From contig NZ_JAELVM010000002.1 in assembly GCF_016745235.1 (NCBI RefSeq), positions 1,054,001 to 1,118,000 of the forward strand: 64,000 nt of DNA. Direction: 5' to 3'. Positions 54,858 through 63,760 of this stretch are shown piece by piece (within the stretch, counting starts at the first letter, position 1; each line of letters begins with the position of its first letter). A program made the position numbers and the translations under genes. Source of the DNA: Chryseobacterium endalhagicum. Its GTDB lineage: Bacteria; Bacteroidota; Bacteroidia; Flavobacteriales; Weeksellaceae. The notes under the pieces were generated by a model that was not told the DNA's origin, did not search any database, and saw only the letters and a program-made list of their open reading frames with translations.

Positions 54858-55691
54858 ATGATTATGAATTTCAGATTTTCAATCGTATCCCTGCTGCTTT
54901 TTGCATTAGGATTTTCGCAGGATCTAAAAGTGATGAGTTTCAATATCAGGCTGCAGGTGACTTCAGACAAAGAAAATGCATGGACAGAAAGAAAACAGGA
55001 TGCGGTGGATTTATTAAATTATTATCACCCCGACTATTTCGGCGTTCAGGAAGCACTTCCCGAGCAGATGAAAGATATCAAAGCCGGGCTTAAAAACTAT
55101 GATTATGTAGGAGTGGGAAGAGATGACGGAAAAGAAAAAGGAGAGTTTTCCGCTATTTTTTATGATACCAGCAGACTTCAGATCGTGAAATCCGGGACAT
55201 TCTGGCTTTCGAAAACCCCGGAAGTTCCTTCAAAAGGATGGGATGCAGCGCTCAACAGGATCTGTACCTATGCGTTTTTTAAAGATAAAAAATCGAAGAA
55301 AGAATTTCTGGCCATGAACATTCACTTTGACCATATCGGAAATGTAGCCAGAGTAAAATCCTCTGAACTTATTCTGAAAAAGATCAAAGAGATGAATCCT
55401 AAAAACCTTCCGGTAACTTTAACCGGAGACTTTAATTTAACAGAAGATTCAGAGCCGATAAAAATACTTTCGCAGAATCTGAATGACAGCTTTTATCATT
55501 CGGAAACAAAACCCTACGGACCGAAGGGAACATTTACAGCTTTCAACGTGAATGAAATTCCAAAAGACCGTATTGATTATATTTTCGTGAAAGGTTTTAA
55601 AATAAAGTCCCAGAGACACATCAATGACAGAAGGGAAAACCTGCTCTATCCGTCGGATCATTTTCCGGTATTGGCAGAGCTTTCTTATTAA
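54858..55691 (+). CDS. Secreted endonuclease/exonuclease/phosphatase-family protein
   Basis: A 277-residue protein with a signal peptide (FRFSIVSLLLFALGFSQ). EEP motifs are in order: KVMSFNIRLQ, the metal Glu in FGVQEALPEQ, MNIHFDHIGNVAR with the catalytic His, LTGDFNLTEDSEP, DRIDYIFV and the final SDHFPVLAEL. Members hydrolyse phosphodiesters or sugar/lipid phosphates; the substrate is not predictable. ATG 54864 is an equally good start. The gap after it to 55895 holds short GGAAGATGG-type repeats. Confidence 0.87.
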   Translation: MIMNFRFSIVSLLLFALGFSQDLKVMSFNIRLQVTSDKENAWTERKQDAVDLLNYYHPDYFGVQEALPEQMKDIKAGLKNYDYVGVGRDDGKEKGEFSAIFYDTSRLQIVKSGTFWLSKTPEVPSKGWDAALNRICTYAFFKDKKSKKEFLAMNIHFDHIGNVARVKSSELILKKIKEMNPKNLPVTLTGDFNLTEDSEPIKILSQNLNDSFYHSETKPYGPKGTFTAFNVNEIPKDRIDYIFVKGFKIKSQRHINDRRENLLYPSDHFPVLAELSY

Positions 55692-55895
55692 TTAGTTTGA
55701 GGTCCTTCGGGATAGAAAATAAGGTTAAGGGATTGGAAGATGGAAGATGGAAGTTGATATTGGAAACTCATTAAATCGGTTACCTTAAAATTTGATAAAG
55801 TAATTTTAAAGGATAAATAAAGCCGGGTTGTTGTTCTATCTTCGGATCTCTTAACTTCCATCCCCCAGCTTCAGACTTCCTGACTTGATTTCTGA

Positions 55896-56579
55896 TCAAT
55901 TTGTTGGGAAATCAACTTCAAATCCAATTCCTCTCAGGGATTGGATTTTTATTTTGGAGTCAGCCAGAAAATATTTCCTCAGTCTGCTGATAAAGACATC
56001 CAGGCTTCTTCCTGTAAAATAATCATTCGTTTCCCAGATGTTATCCAGGATATCATCCCTTTTGATCATGGTGTGGTTATGTTTCAAAAGATAGAGCAGA
56101 AGTTCCTGTTCGCGGATGGTAAGGCGTACATTTCCCTCAGGATGGGAAAGCAGGAGTTTCTCTGTATCCAAAGAATATTCTCCGATCCTGATTTGTAAAG
56201 TTGCGGCAGGCTGGGTTCTTTTAAGAATATTTCTGATTCTTAAAACCAGTTCCTCCGGATCACAAGGCTTGGCGATATAATCATCAGCTCCGATCTTCAG
56301 GCCCATCAAACGGTCTATTTTCTGGTTTTTGGCAGTCAGAAAAAGTAAAGGGAAGTTGGTTTTCTCTTTTAAAATCATTTTGGCTAAAGAAAAACCGTCA
56401 ATAGAAGGCATCATAATATCCAGAATGCCGAGATGGAAAGGGAAATCTGTACTTAAAAGACCTACAATTTCTTCAGGATTCTGAAACCACACCACTTCAA
56501 AATCCTCCAGTTCAAGATACTGCTTCAGGATCATCCCGAAATCCGGGTCGTCTTCTGCCAAAAGGATCTTAGTTTTCAT
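55896..56579 (-). CDS. OmpR-family response regulator (system 2)
   Basis: A 227-residue regulator with the acidic pair in LLAEDDPDFG, the phospho-acceptor Asp in LGILDIMMPSIDG, and Lys in DDYIAKPCD. The winged helix has LTIREQELLLYLLKHNH and the recognition helix YFTGRSLDVFISRLRK, which differs from that of system 1 by one residue in 16. It overlaps its kinase gene by 11 bp. The predicted operators are at 57924-57952. Confidence 0.92.
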   Translation of the reverse strand: MKTKILLAEDDPDFGMILKQYLELEDFEVVWFQNPEEIVGLLSTDFPFHLGILDIMMPSIDGFSLAKMILKEKTNFPLLFLTAKNQKIDRLMGLKIGADDYIAKPCDPEELVLRIRNILKRTQPAATLQIRIGEYSLDTEKLLLSHPEGNVRLTIREQELLLYLLKHNHTMIKRDDILDNIWETNDYFTGRSLDVFISRLRKYFLADSKIKIQSLRGIGFEVDFPTN

Positions 56580-57894
56580 AAGGAATGGTTATTTTAAAAG
56601 TAGTTCCGGATTGAGGACGGCTGGAAACCTCTATTGTTCCACGGTATTTCGTTACGATTTTTTTGACAAAATAAAGCCCCAGTCCCAGCCCTTTTGTATT
56701 ATGAATATTATTAGACTGTATCCTGTAAAATTTTTCAAAAATATGATCAAGTTCCTTTTTCTCAATGCCGCAGCCGTTGTCGCTGATCTCTATTTTAAGG
56801 GTTTGAAGGGAATTATTGATATTGATTTTCACATCGGAAGCTCCGTATTTTACACTGTTTTCACAAATGTTTTTAATCAGGGTTTCCATAAGATACTGAT
56901 CAAAAGGAAGTTCTTCTGAGACTTGATTAGATAAATCAAAATGGGTTTGGGGATAAGTGAAGGCCAGATCCTGCACAAAAAATGTCCAGTTTTCCGGTTG
57001 TATCGAAAGAATTTCCTCAGATGTTTCGTCTTTGTGGAGCTGAAGCATCAGGTTTTCAAGACGGTTGATCTGCCGGTCGATGAGGGGCAGCGTTTCAGGA
57101 TTCCATTCCTTTTTTAATGTTTTTGAAGCTATTTTTAAAGTAGCAATCGGCGTTTTGAACTCATGGGAAATATTATCCACAACGGTGTGGAGAACTTCTA
57201 CCTGTTTCTGCTGCCGGGCTAAATTTTTAACGGTAAAAATATAAAGGAGCAGAACGCTGGCAAGAATGGCGATACAACAGATGGTCAGCAGTGAAAGCTC
57301 TTTAAATACAATTGTTTTAATATTCAGAATCTCAAAACCGGTATTGCTTTTTACCAGAAAAGAATCGTTTCTGACGGAATTGTCGTCTGTAGTGGTTGAT
57401 TTTGATGAGGTTTCCCATTTGCCTGTATTGGAAATTTTAGAATTCGTAACCTTGTTTCTGGTTTCGTACAGGGTGATCGGCTGATCAATCAGGTGGGTGC
57501 TGTCAGGAATGTAGATGATAGAAATGTATTCTGTTTTTGTGGCAATTTTATAGCCTTCTTTTTTGAAACTGGCATCTACATAGTCACTGAGATGCTTTTC
57601 ATTGTCCTTCCTGTTTCTTTTAAAATATTCCAGAAAATCTTTTTTACTGATCTTTTTATCATGATATTGGATTAAGATCTTCTGAATAGTATCATCTGTC
57701 CGGCTTTTCATACCACCCAGATCTTCCAGTCTGTCGGTATAGTTGGTGAGTCTTGAATGAACAGTCCTGTAGATTTCCCGTTCCTTTACCTGATAGGTCT
57801 TATACATAAAGTAAACCTGTATCCCGAGCAGAAGCAGGAACAGGGAGGCGAAAAGAGCGATAAGGTATTTGCTTTTGGACATCATCTGAAACAA
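56569..57894 (-). CDS. Sensor histidine kinase (system 2)
   Basis: A 441-residue membrane kinase with helices at about 8-30 and 205-225 and a large periplasmic region between. The H-box is DNISHEFKTPIATLKIASKTL, the N-box TLIKNICENSVKYGA, the G-boxes SDNGCGIEKKELDHIFEKF and GLGLGLYFVKKIV. It is a paralogue of the system 1 kinase in layout. The signal is unknown. It is divergent from the TonB-dependent receptor gene. Confidence 0.9.
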   Translation of the reverse strand: MFQMMSKSKYLIALFASLFLLLLGIQVYFMYKTYQVKEREIYRTVHSRLTNYTDRLEDLGGMKSRTDDTIQKILIQYHDKKISKKDFLEYFKRNRKDNEKHLSDYVDASFKKEGYKIATKTEYISIIYIPDSTHLIDQPITLYETRNKVTNSKISNTGKWETSSKSTTTDDNSVRNDSFLVKSNTGFEILNIKTIVFKELSLLTICCIAILASVLLLYIFTVKNLARQQKQVEVLHTVVDNISHEFKTPIATLKIASKTLKKEWNPETLPLIDRQINRLENLMLQLHKDETSEEILSIQPENWTFFVQDLAFTYPQTHFDLSNQVSEELPFDQYLMETLIKNICENSVKYGASDVKININNSLQTLKIEISDNGCGIEKKELDHIFEKFYRIQSNNIHNTKGLGLGLYFVKKIVTKYRGTIEVSSRPQSGTTFKITIPYEN

Positions 57895-57923
57895 AGATAA
57901 AACTTTAGGCTTTCCCTTTTGGG

Positions 57924-57982
57924 CATTAACCCATCATTAACCTTCCGTTAACCGAAATTCTCTCTTCAAATCCTGAATTTTG
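57924..57982 (+). promoter_or_regulatory. Phased TTAAC operator array and -7-like element (system 2)
   Basis: TTAAC occurs at 57926-57930, 57937-57941 and 57948-57952, spaced exactly 11 and 11 bp, within the words CATTAAC, CATTAAC and CGTTAAC. Exactly 22 nt after the last comes GAATTTTG (57975-57982), five of six positions of TAnnTTTG. The 22-nt gap is the same as in system 1. Binding by the divergent regulator is inferred. Confidence 0.6.
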
Positions 57983-58004
57983 AGCCGTTAAGCAGAAAAC
58001 ATTC

Positions 58005-60395
58005 ATGCTTTCCAAATTGATTATGTATAAAATTTTTCTTTTTCTATTATTTCCTGTATTTCTGTCTGCTCAAACGAATGTCGTGAAGGGTTCAGTAACA
58101 GATGCCGGGAATGGAAAAGTATCTTCCGCGGATATCACTGTTTATAATTTAAAAAATGAACTGATAAAAACATTGAAAACAGATGAAAACGGTCATTTCA
58201 GTTTAGAAGGAATTGCAGTTGATTCCATAAAAATTGCGGTAAAAAAAGCAGATTATGCTCCGTTTGAAAGAATAGTGGGTCTGCAAAAGGAGAAAGAACT
58301 TTTAAAAATCATTCTTAAAAAAGAAACCCAGGAAATAGAAGCCGTCGTGATGACGAAACAGAAACCTGTAGTCACCAGAAAAGTGGACCGCCTGGAATTC
58401 AATGTGGAAAACAGTAATATTTCTTCACTCAATGCATGGGAGATCTTAAAGAAAACCCCCAACGTCACCATCAATAATGATGTGATTGCTGTGAAAGGAG
58501 GGACCGGAATTCTGGTGACCATTAATGATAAAAAAGTAATGCTTACAGGAGAAGAGCTTAAAAATTTTCTTGAAAACACCCAGGGAGACGAAATCAAATC
58601 TGTAGAAGTGATTACCAATCCGCCTGCAAAATATGAAGCATCCGGCAGCGCTGTTCTGAATATAATCATCAAGAAAAATAAGATCGAAGGCTACCGTGGA
58701 ATTGTTTCCTCAAAATACGTTCAGACCCAATATGCAAAAGGAGTTGCAGGCATATCACAATATTATAAAAAAGACAAACTTTCATTAATGGGAAGCTATT
58801 ACAGAGGTTTTGGAACCTATTACCGGGAAGGAACAGACTATGTGAATTACCAGGAAAGCCAGACCAGATGGGTGAGTACCATGAACCGAAAAGATAAAAA
58901 TAATGCACAGAATACGGTTAATTTCAATGCGGAATATGAAATTGACAGCCTGACGAATTTAAGTCTGAATTACTCAGGATACTTCAGTCCGAAGTCTTTT
59001 GGAACTTGTGTGGTGCCTACGCTGATCTACAACAGTCAGAATATTATTGAGTCTGATTATACCACGATTAATGACCATCAGTCCAGAACGATCAACAATT
59101 CACTGAGTTTTCAGATCGACCGGAAACTGAACAAGAAAAGCAGTCTTTCATGGATCAGCTATTTTACCGGAAATAATGTGGATAAATACCAAAATGTGCT
59201 TACTCATCTGAATTTTGCAGGACAAACACCAAAGGATGATAATTTTTTTACCCAGAATAAAGCCGATGTCAAATTATATTCCACGCAGGCAGATTATCAG
59301 TGGAAAGGTGAAAAAGTAGAGCTGGAATCCGGGGCAAAATACAGTTTTGTAAAAACGAAAAGCGGTCTGGATTTTTCAGACAATGAAAACGGAAACTTGC
59401 AGCTGCGGCCTGAGAAAAGCAGTATATTTGATTATAAGGAACATAATTTTGCAGTCTATTCTTCATTAGCTTATCATCTTGGAAAATGGAATTTTAAAGG
59501 CGGCCTCCGGGCTGAAATGACCGATCTGGAAGGTGTAGTTTCCGAACCTTATGAACAGAATAAAAATAATTACTGGAGCCTTTTCCCGACATTTTATGCG
59601 CAGTACACCACAGAAAACAAACACGAATTTGGATTTTCTTACGGAAAAAGAATCAGCCGTCCATCTTACTCATGGCTGAATCCTGCAAAATCTTACTATA
59701 ATTTATTTTCTTACTATCAGGGAGATCCGAAACTGAAAGCCACGATTATTCATAATCTCAATCTTACCTATTCCTGGAAAGGCTGGAATCTCGATCTGTA
59801 CTACCGGAAAGAAATTTATCCGTCTATGGAAATTTCATATCAGGAACCGAGTACCAATAACCTGATCTATTATTTTACCAATATTGAAAAAGGGCAGGCT
59901 TTCGGAGCAAGTCTGTACAAGAGTTTCCAGATTAAACCCTGGTGGACCCTGATCCTTTCTGAAAATCTGGAGCACAACGAAAATTATTTCAAAGGAACCG
60001 ATGATCTCCTGTATAAAAATAAAGTGTGGAATTGGGTATCCAATATTTCAACCGCCTTTACACTGGATAAAAGCAGCGACTGGAAAATTGAGGCCGGACA
60101 CAAATACTATTCACCCGGGATACAGGGAACTTTTACCATTTCCAGCGCATGGTCTGCTTATTTTGTCATGAACCGTAAATTTTTCAGAAAAAAACTGGAA
60201 GCCTCTCTGATTTTTAACGACATTTTCAGAACAATGGGGCAGAAAGTGAGTACAAAATATGCCAATCAGGACAACTACTTCCTGGATTACAGTGATGACC
60301 GGAGTTTTACACTTTCACTGAAATTCAATTTTGGAAATCAGTCGGTGAAGAATGCCAGAACGATTAAGAAAACGGATGAGCAGGATAGGTTGTGA
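58005..60395 (+). CDS. TonB-dependent receptor / outer-membrane beta-barrel protein
   Basis: A 796-residue outer-membrane protein. Signal peptide (KIFLFLLFPVFLSAQ), a CarboxypepD_reg-like domain (VVKGSVTDAGNGKVSSADI), a plug domain (about 125-225, with LNAWEILKKTPNVTINNDVI and YEASGSAVLNIIIKK), then an OMP_b-brl_3 barrel ending FTLSLKFNFGNQ. It may import or sense an unknown ligand; no SusD partner is present. ATG 58023 is an alternative start. It diverges from the system 2 kinase and is its likely target. Confidence 0.85.
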   Translation: MLSKLIMYKIFLFLLFPVFLSAQTNVVKGSVTDAGNGKVSSADITVYNLKNELIKTLKTDENGHFSLEGIAVDSIKIAVKKADYAPFERIVGLQKEKELLKIILKKETQEIEAVVMTKQKPVVTRKVDRLEFNVENSNISSLNAWEILKKTPNVTINNDVIAVKGGTGILVTINDKKVMLTGEELKNFLENTQGDEIKSVEVITNPPAKYEASGSAVLNIIIKKNKIEGYRGIVSSKYVQTQYAKGVAGISQYYKKDKLSLMGSYYRGFGTYYREGTDYVNYQESQTRWVSTMNRKDKNNAQNTVNFNAEYEIDSLTNLSLNYSGYFSPKSFGTCVVPTLIYNSQNIIESDYTTINDHQSRTINNSLSFQIDRKLNKKSSLSWISYFTGNNVDKYQNVLTHLNFAGQTPKDDNFFTQNKADVKLYSTQADYQWKGEKVELESGAKYSFVKTKSGLDFSDNENGNLQLRPEKSSIFDYKEHNFAVYSSLAYHLGKWNFKGGLRAEMTDLEGVVSEPYEQNKNNYWSLFPTFYAQYTTENKHEFGFSYGKRISRPSYSWLNPAKSYYNLFSYYQGDPKLKATIIHNLNLTYSWKGWNLDLYYRKEIYPSMEISYQEPSTNNLIYYFTNIEKGQAFGASLYKSFQIKPWWTLILSENLEHNENYFKGTDDLLYKNKVWNWVSNISTAFTLDKSSDWKIEAGHKYYSPGIQGTFTISSAWSAYFVMNRKFFRKKLEASLIFNDIFRTMGQKVSTKYANQDNYFLDYSDDRSFTLSLKFNFGNQSVKNARTIKKTDEQDRL

Positions 60396-60540
60396 TCGGG
60401 TTTCGGGGTGGGAGAGTCGGAGAGTTTTAGGGTTTGAGAGTGGGTGGGTTATAAATGATGAGTGATTAGTTCCGGGATGCGGGTTTGAGAGTTGGATTGT
60501 TTTCGGGGGGCTGGTTGACAGTTGCTAGTTCACGGGTTGA
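60396..60540 (+). repeat. G-rich low-complexity tract
   Basis: Repeats of GGGTTTGAGAGT-like words with several G-runs (GGG at 60398, GGGG at 60405, GGG at 60410 and further GGG runs downstream). Strongly G-over-C skewed on the plus strand and noncoding. Confidence 0.65.
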
Positions 60541-60556
60541 GCTTTTTTAGATTGTC

Positions 60557-60709
60557 AATCCTGAAATATTGAATAAACGACAACAATCTGGTGTCTGAGG
60601 TTCCCGAAGCCACCGGATATTTGTTACGGGGTGCGAGAGTTTGAAAGTATGAATCCTGAAATATTGAATAAACGACAACTATCTGGTGTCTGAGGCTCCC
60701 GAAGCCACC
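60557..60709 (+). repeat. 58-bp direct repeat with hairpin potential, two copies
   Basis: Copies at 60557-60614 and 60652-60709 differ at two positions. Each starts AATCCTGAAATATTG and ends in a stem-loop: CTGGT pairs with ACCAG (ACCGG in copy 1), and GGCT (GGTT in copy 1) pairs with AGCC. The changes in copy 1 are tolerated as G-U pairs. Confidence 0.8.
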
Positions 60710-60836
60710 AGTAGTAAATATCTGAAATCTTAAAGAAAATATAAAATCAATAGCCATAAAACATTATTATAAAAAGAAATGACAGTTGCTTTCACATTTT
60801 TCCTAATTTTGAGACTTATTTTTAAAAATTAGAGAT

Positions 60837-62702
60837 ATGAAACGATTTCTTTATGCCCTGACAGTAGCTGTTTCCATGCAGCAGATTTCTGCCCAGGAAT
60901 TATATATGCCGAGAAACATTAAAAAAGCCTACGAAAAAGGAACCCGCGATATTTCCGGGGCACCGGGCAAAAACTATTGGCAGAATAAAGGAATTTACAA
61001 TGTTGACGTGAAAGTGGATGCGGTAAGTAAAACCGTTTCAGGAAAAGAAACCATCTCATACAGCAATAACAGCCCAGGTGAATTGAAAGAACTGGCCATC
61101 AGATTCGTGAATAACCTTCACAAACCGCAGTCGCCGAGATCCGGAACTGTTTCAAAAGATTTCCTGTCTTCAGGCCTTCATATTAAGTCCTTTATCGTAA
61201 ACGGAGAAAAATATACCGTGAACAGTGATGACTGGGGAACCGTAGAAAAAGTAAAACTGAATAAACCTCTTAAAGCAGGAGCCAGAGCCGAAGTGAAAAT
61301 AGAATGGGATTATCCTCTTTCCGTACAAAGCGGAAGGGAAGGGCAGATAGATCCCGAAACCTTTTACGTGGCCTATTCTTTCCCGAGGATTTCCGTTTAT
61401 GATGATTATAACGGCTGGGATATGCTGCCTCATTCGGACAGACAGGAGTTTTACAATGATTTTAATGACTACAATTTTGCCATCACCGCTCCTAAGAACT
61501 TCGTAGTATGGGCTACCGGGGATTTTCTGAATCCTGATGCGGTACTTCAGCCGGAATATCTGAAAAGGTATAAATCTTCCCTGAAAAGCGATAAAATATT
61601 GCATATTGCATCCGAACAGGAAATGAAATCCGGAAAAGTAACCAAACCGAATAAATGGAATGTCTGGAAATTCAAAGCCAGCCACATCACAGATTTCTGT
61701 TTTGCATTGAGCAACCATTATGCATGGGATGCATCCAGTGTTCAGCTGAAAACAAAAAGAGCAAGCGTTCAGGCAGCTTATAAAGCTGGAGCGAAAGATT
61801 TTGAACAATATGTAGGATGGATGCGTTACAATCTGGACTGGTTCTCAAAGAAATGGCCGGGTGTAGAATATCCTTATAATGTAATGACGGCTGTTCAGGG
61901 ATATGCAGATATGGAATATCCAATGATGATCAACGATACGAGTATTCCGGATGACCTTCGTGACGCCAGACTTACGGCAGATCATGAGATTGCTCACACC
62001 TATTTCCCATTTTATATGGGAATTAATGAAACCCGTTATGCTTTTATGGACGAAGGCTGGGCCACAACACTGGAATACCTGATTGGCATTGATGAAAATG
62101 GTGAAGCCCCGGCGAAGGAGTTCTATAAAAATTTCCGTGTTAAAAAATGGATTAACGATCCTTCTGCGGAACAGGATCAGCCCATCATTACAATGAGTAC
62201 GCAGGTAAGCGGAGCGGGATACGGAAACAATTCCTATGTGAAGGCTTCCCTGTCTTACCTTGCCTTAAAAGATTATCTGGGGGATGATTTGTTTAAAAAA
62301 GCATTACTGCATTATATGGACAACTGGAACGGAAAGCATCCGGTGCCGTGGGATTATTTTAATTCGATGAATACGGGTTCAGGAAAAAATCTCAACTGGT
62401 TCTTTCAAAACTGGTTCTACACCAATAATTATATTGATTTAAAAATCACCGGAGCTTCACAGCTTAATGATCTTCTGACGGTCAATATAGATAATGTAGG
62501 CGGATTTGCGATTCCTTTTGATGCCGTTCTGAATTATGAAGACGGATCTGTTGAAAAACTACACTTTTCCCCGTCATTATGGGAAAAAGACCAAAAGCAT
62601 GCAGATCTTGCGGTTCCTATTAAAAAGAAAGTGAAATCTGTCACTCTGGATGGAGATATCTTCATGGATTATACGCCGGAAAACAATACGAAATCGTTAT
62701 AA
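60837..62702 (+). CDS. M1-family zinc metallopeptidase, 621 aa
   Basis: A secreted gluzincin with a signal peptide (LYALTVAVSMQQISAQ). It has the YWQNKGIYNVDVKVDAVSKT domain start shared with the 732-residue paralogue, the zinc site DHEIAHTYFPFYM (first His near residue 383), and the third ligand in FMDEGWATTLEYL. The anchoring motif reads ADMEYPMMI instead of GGMEYP. It should be a periplasmic or secreted aminopeptidase. A TAATTTTG lies at 60804-60811. A terminator follows. Confidence 0.88.
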   Translation: MKRFLYALTVAVSMQQISAQELYMPRNIKKAYEKGTRDISGAPGKNYWQNKGIYNVDVKVDAVSKTVSGKETISYSNNSPGELKELAIRFVNNLHKPQSPRSGTVSKDFLSSGLHIKSFIVNGEKYTVNSDDWGTVEKVKLNKPLKAGARAEVKIEWDYPLSVQSGREGQIDPETFYVAYSFPRISVYDDYNGWDMLPHSDRQEFYNDFNDYNFAITAPKNFVVWATGDFLNPDAVLQPEYLKRYKSSLKSDKILHIASEQEMKSGKVTKPNKWNVWKFKASHITDFCFALSNHYAWDASSVQLKTKRASVQAAYKAGAKDFEQYVGWMRYNLDWFSKKWPGVEYPYNVMTAVQGYADMEYPMMINDTSIPDDLRDARLTADHEIAHTYFPFYMGINETRYAFMDEGWATTLEYLIGIDENGEAPAKEFYKNFRVKKWINDPSAEQDQPIITMSTQVSGAGYGNNSYVKASLSYLALKDYLGDDLFKKALLHYMDNWNGKHPVPWDYFNSMNTGSGKNLNWFFQNWFYTNNYIDLKITGASQLNDLLTVNIDNVGGFAIPFDAVLNYEDGSVEKLHFSPSLWEKDQKHADLAVPIKKKVKSVTLDGDIFMDYTPENNTKSL

Positions 62703-62706
62703 AATA

Positions 62707-62736
62707 AAAAGCCTGAACTTCTGTTCAGGCTTTTTT
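62707..62736. terminator. Bidirectional terminator
   Basis: AAAAGCCTGAAC-TTCT-GTTCAGGCTTTT perfect stem between the convergent M1 and M43 genes. Confidence 0.9.
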
Positions 62737-62755
62737 ATTGAAATTAATGTGAATA

Positions 62756-63760
62756 TTAATAAAGTCTCAATCCGGATCTGGCTCCGTTAGACGCCAATAC
62801 CGACTGTACTCTTGTCTTTTGTCCTGCAGAGAACATGAACATAGCAGCATCATCTACATAATCCATATAATTCATAAACATTACAGATCTCTGAACCCCG
62901 CTGCACGTGTTATATAGCGGATAGGAAGGTTTTCCATAATTCGCGGTAGTCTGTGTAGGTGTATCTGAAACCTGGTCGTTACCACAGTTCGCATCACCCC
63001 AGATATGTCTCAGGTTTAAATAATGTCCCACTTCGTGTGTAGCAGTTCTGCCCAGGTTGAAAGGAGCGGAAGCTCCGGTTTTTCCAAAGTAAGGTGCTGC
63101 GATGGCTACACCGTCATTCCATAATCCTGCAGATTCAGGGAATGTGGCATATCCAAGGATGGTTCTTCCCTGGCTGGTCATTTTCCCAACAATCCAGATG
63201 TTTAAGTAATTGGCAGGAGTGGTAGCATCAATGCCGCCTTTTGAAGCTTTCTTCATATCATCGTTGGTTGCCCAGCTTGATTTGCTCGTTGACTTTCTTA
63301 CCGTATTCACCAATCTGAATTTTACCTGCGTATTGCCGGCTCCTGCTGGCAGGAATTCAGATGGAATTTTATTGATGTCTGTGTTTGTTCCGCCAAAGTC
63401 GGCATTCAGAACGCTGATCTGTTCTGCGATTCTTGCATCAGAAACATTTTCTGCCGCTGTTTTATAGAGTACATTCACAACCACCGGAATTTCGATGCTT
63501 CCGTCCGGAAGAACTTTTCCAACTTTTAAATCATTAGCAAATTTTTCTGTGTTTGCTTCCAGAGTTGCAAATCTTTGTCTGAGTTCTGCATTGCCTTGTA
63601 AAGCCTCTTGTCTTACTTCTTCAGATGCACAGCCTCTTTTTGCCAGATCAGAGGATGAAATTTCGTCGTTCGCAGGGTTTTCATTTTGATTAGAAATGTT
63701 GTCGCTGTTACAGGCTGACATGAAGCTTAGTACGATTGCGCCAAATAGTAGTTTTTTCAT
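62756..63760 (-). CDS. M43-family zinc metalloprotease, lipoprotein
   Basis: A 334-residue protein with a signal peptide and lipobox (FMSAC, Cys about 17). The zinc site THEVGHYLNLRHIWGD (HExxHxxGxxH-type, with Asn in place of Gly, residues about 241-251) and MNYMDYVDDAAMFMFSAGQ with the Met-turn identify the M43B pappalysin/cytophagalysin type. CGNDQVSDTPTQ is also typical. It is probably anchored to the outer membrane or secreted and degrades proteins. Confidence 0.88.
   Translation of the reverse strand: MKKLLFGAIVLSFMSACNSDNISNQNENPANDEISSSDLAKRGCASEEVRQEALQGNAELRQRFATLEANTEKFANDLKVGKVLPDGSIEIPVVVNVLYKTAAENVSDARIAEQISVLNADFGGTNTDINKIPSEFLPAGAGNTQVKFRLVNTVRKSTSKSSWATNDDMKKASKGGIDATTPANYLNIWIVGKMTSQGRTILGYATFPESAGLWNDGVAIAAPYFGKTGASAPFNLGRTATHEVGHYLNLRHIWGDANCGNDQVSDTPTQTTANYGKPSYPLYNTCSGVQRSVMFMNYMDYVDDAAMFMFSAGQKTRVQSVLASNGARSGLRLY

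Noticed and set aside
61170..61808. 212-codon antisense frame in the second M1 peptidase gene
   Set aside because: No family features; the sense strand encodes an intact M1 enzyme.
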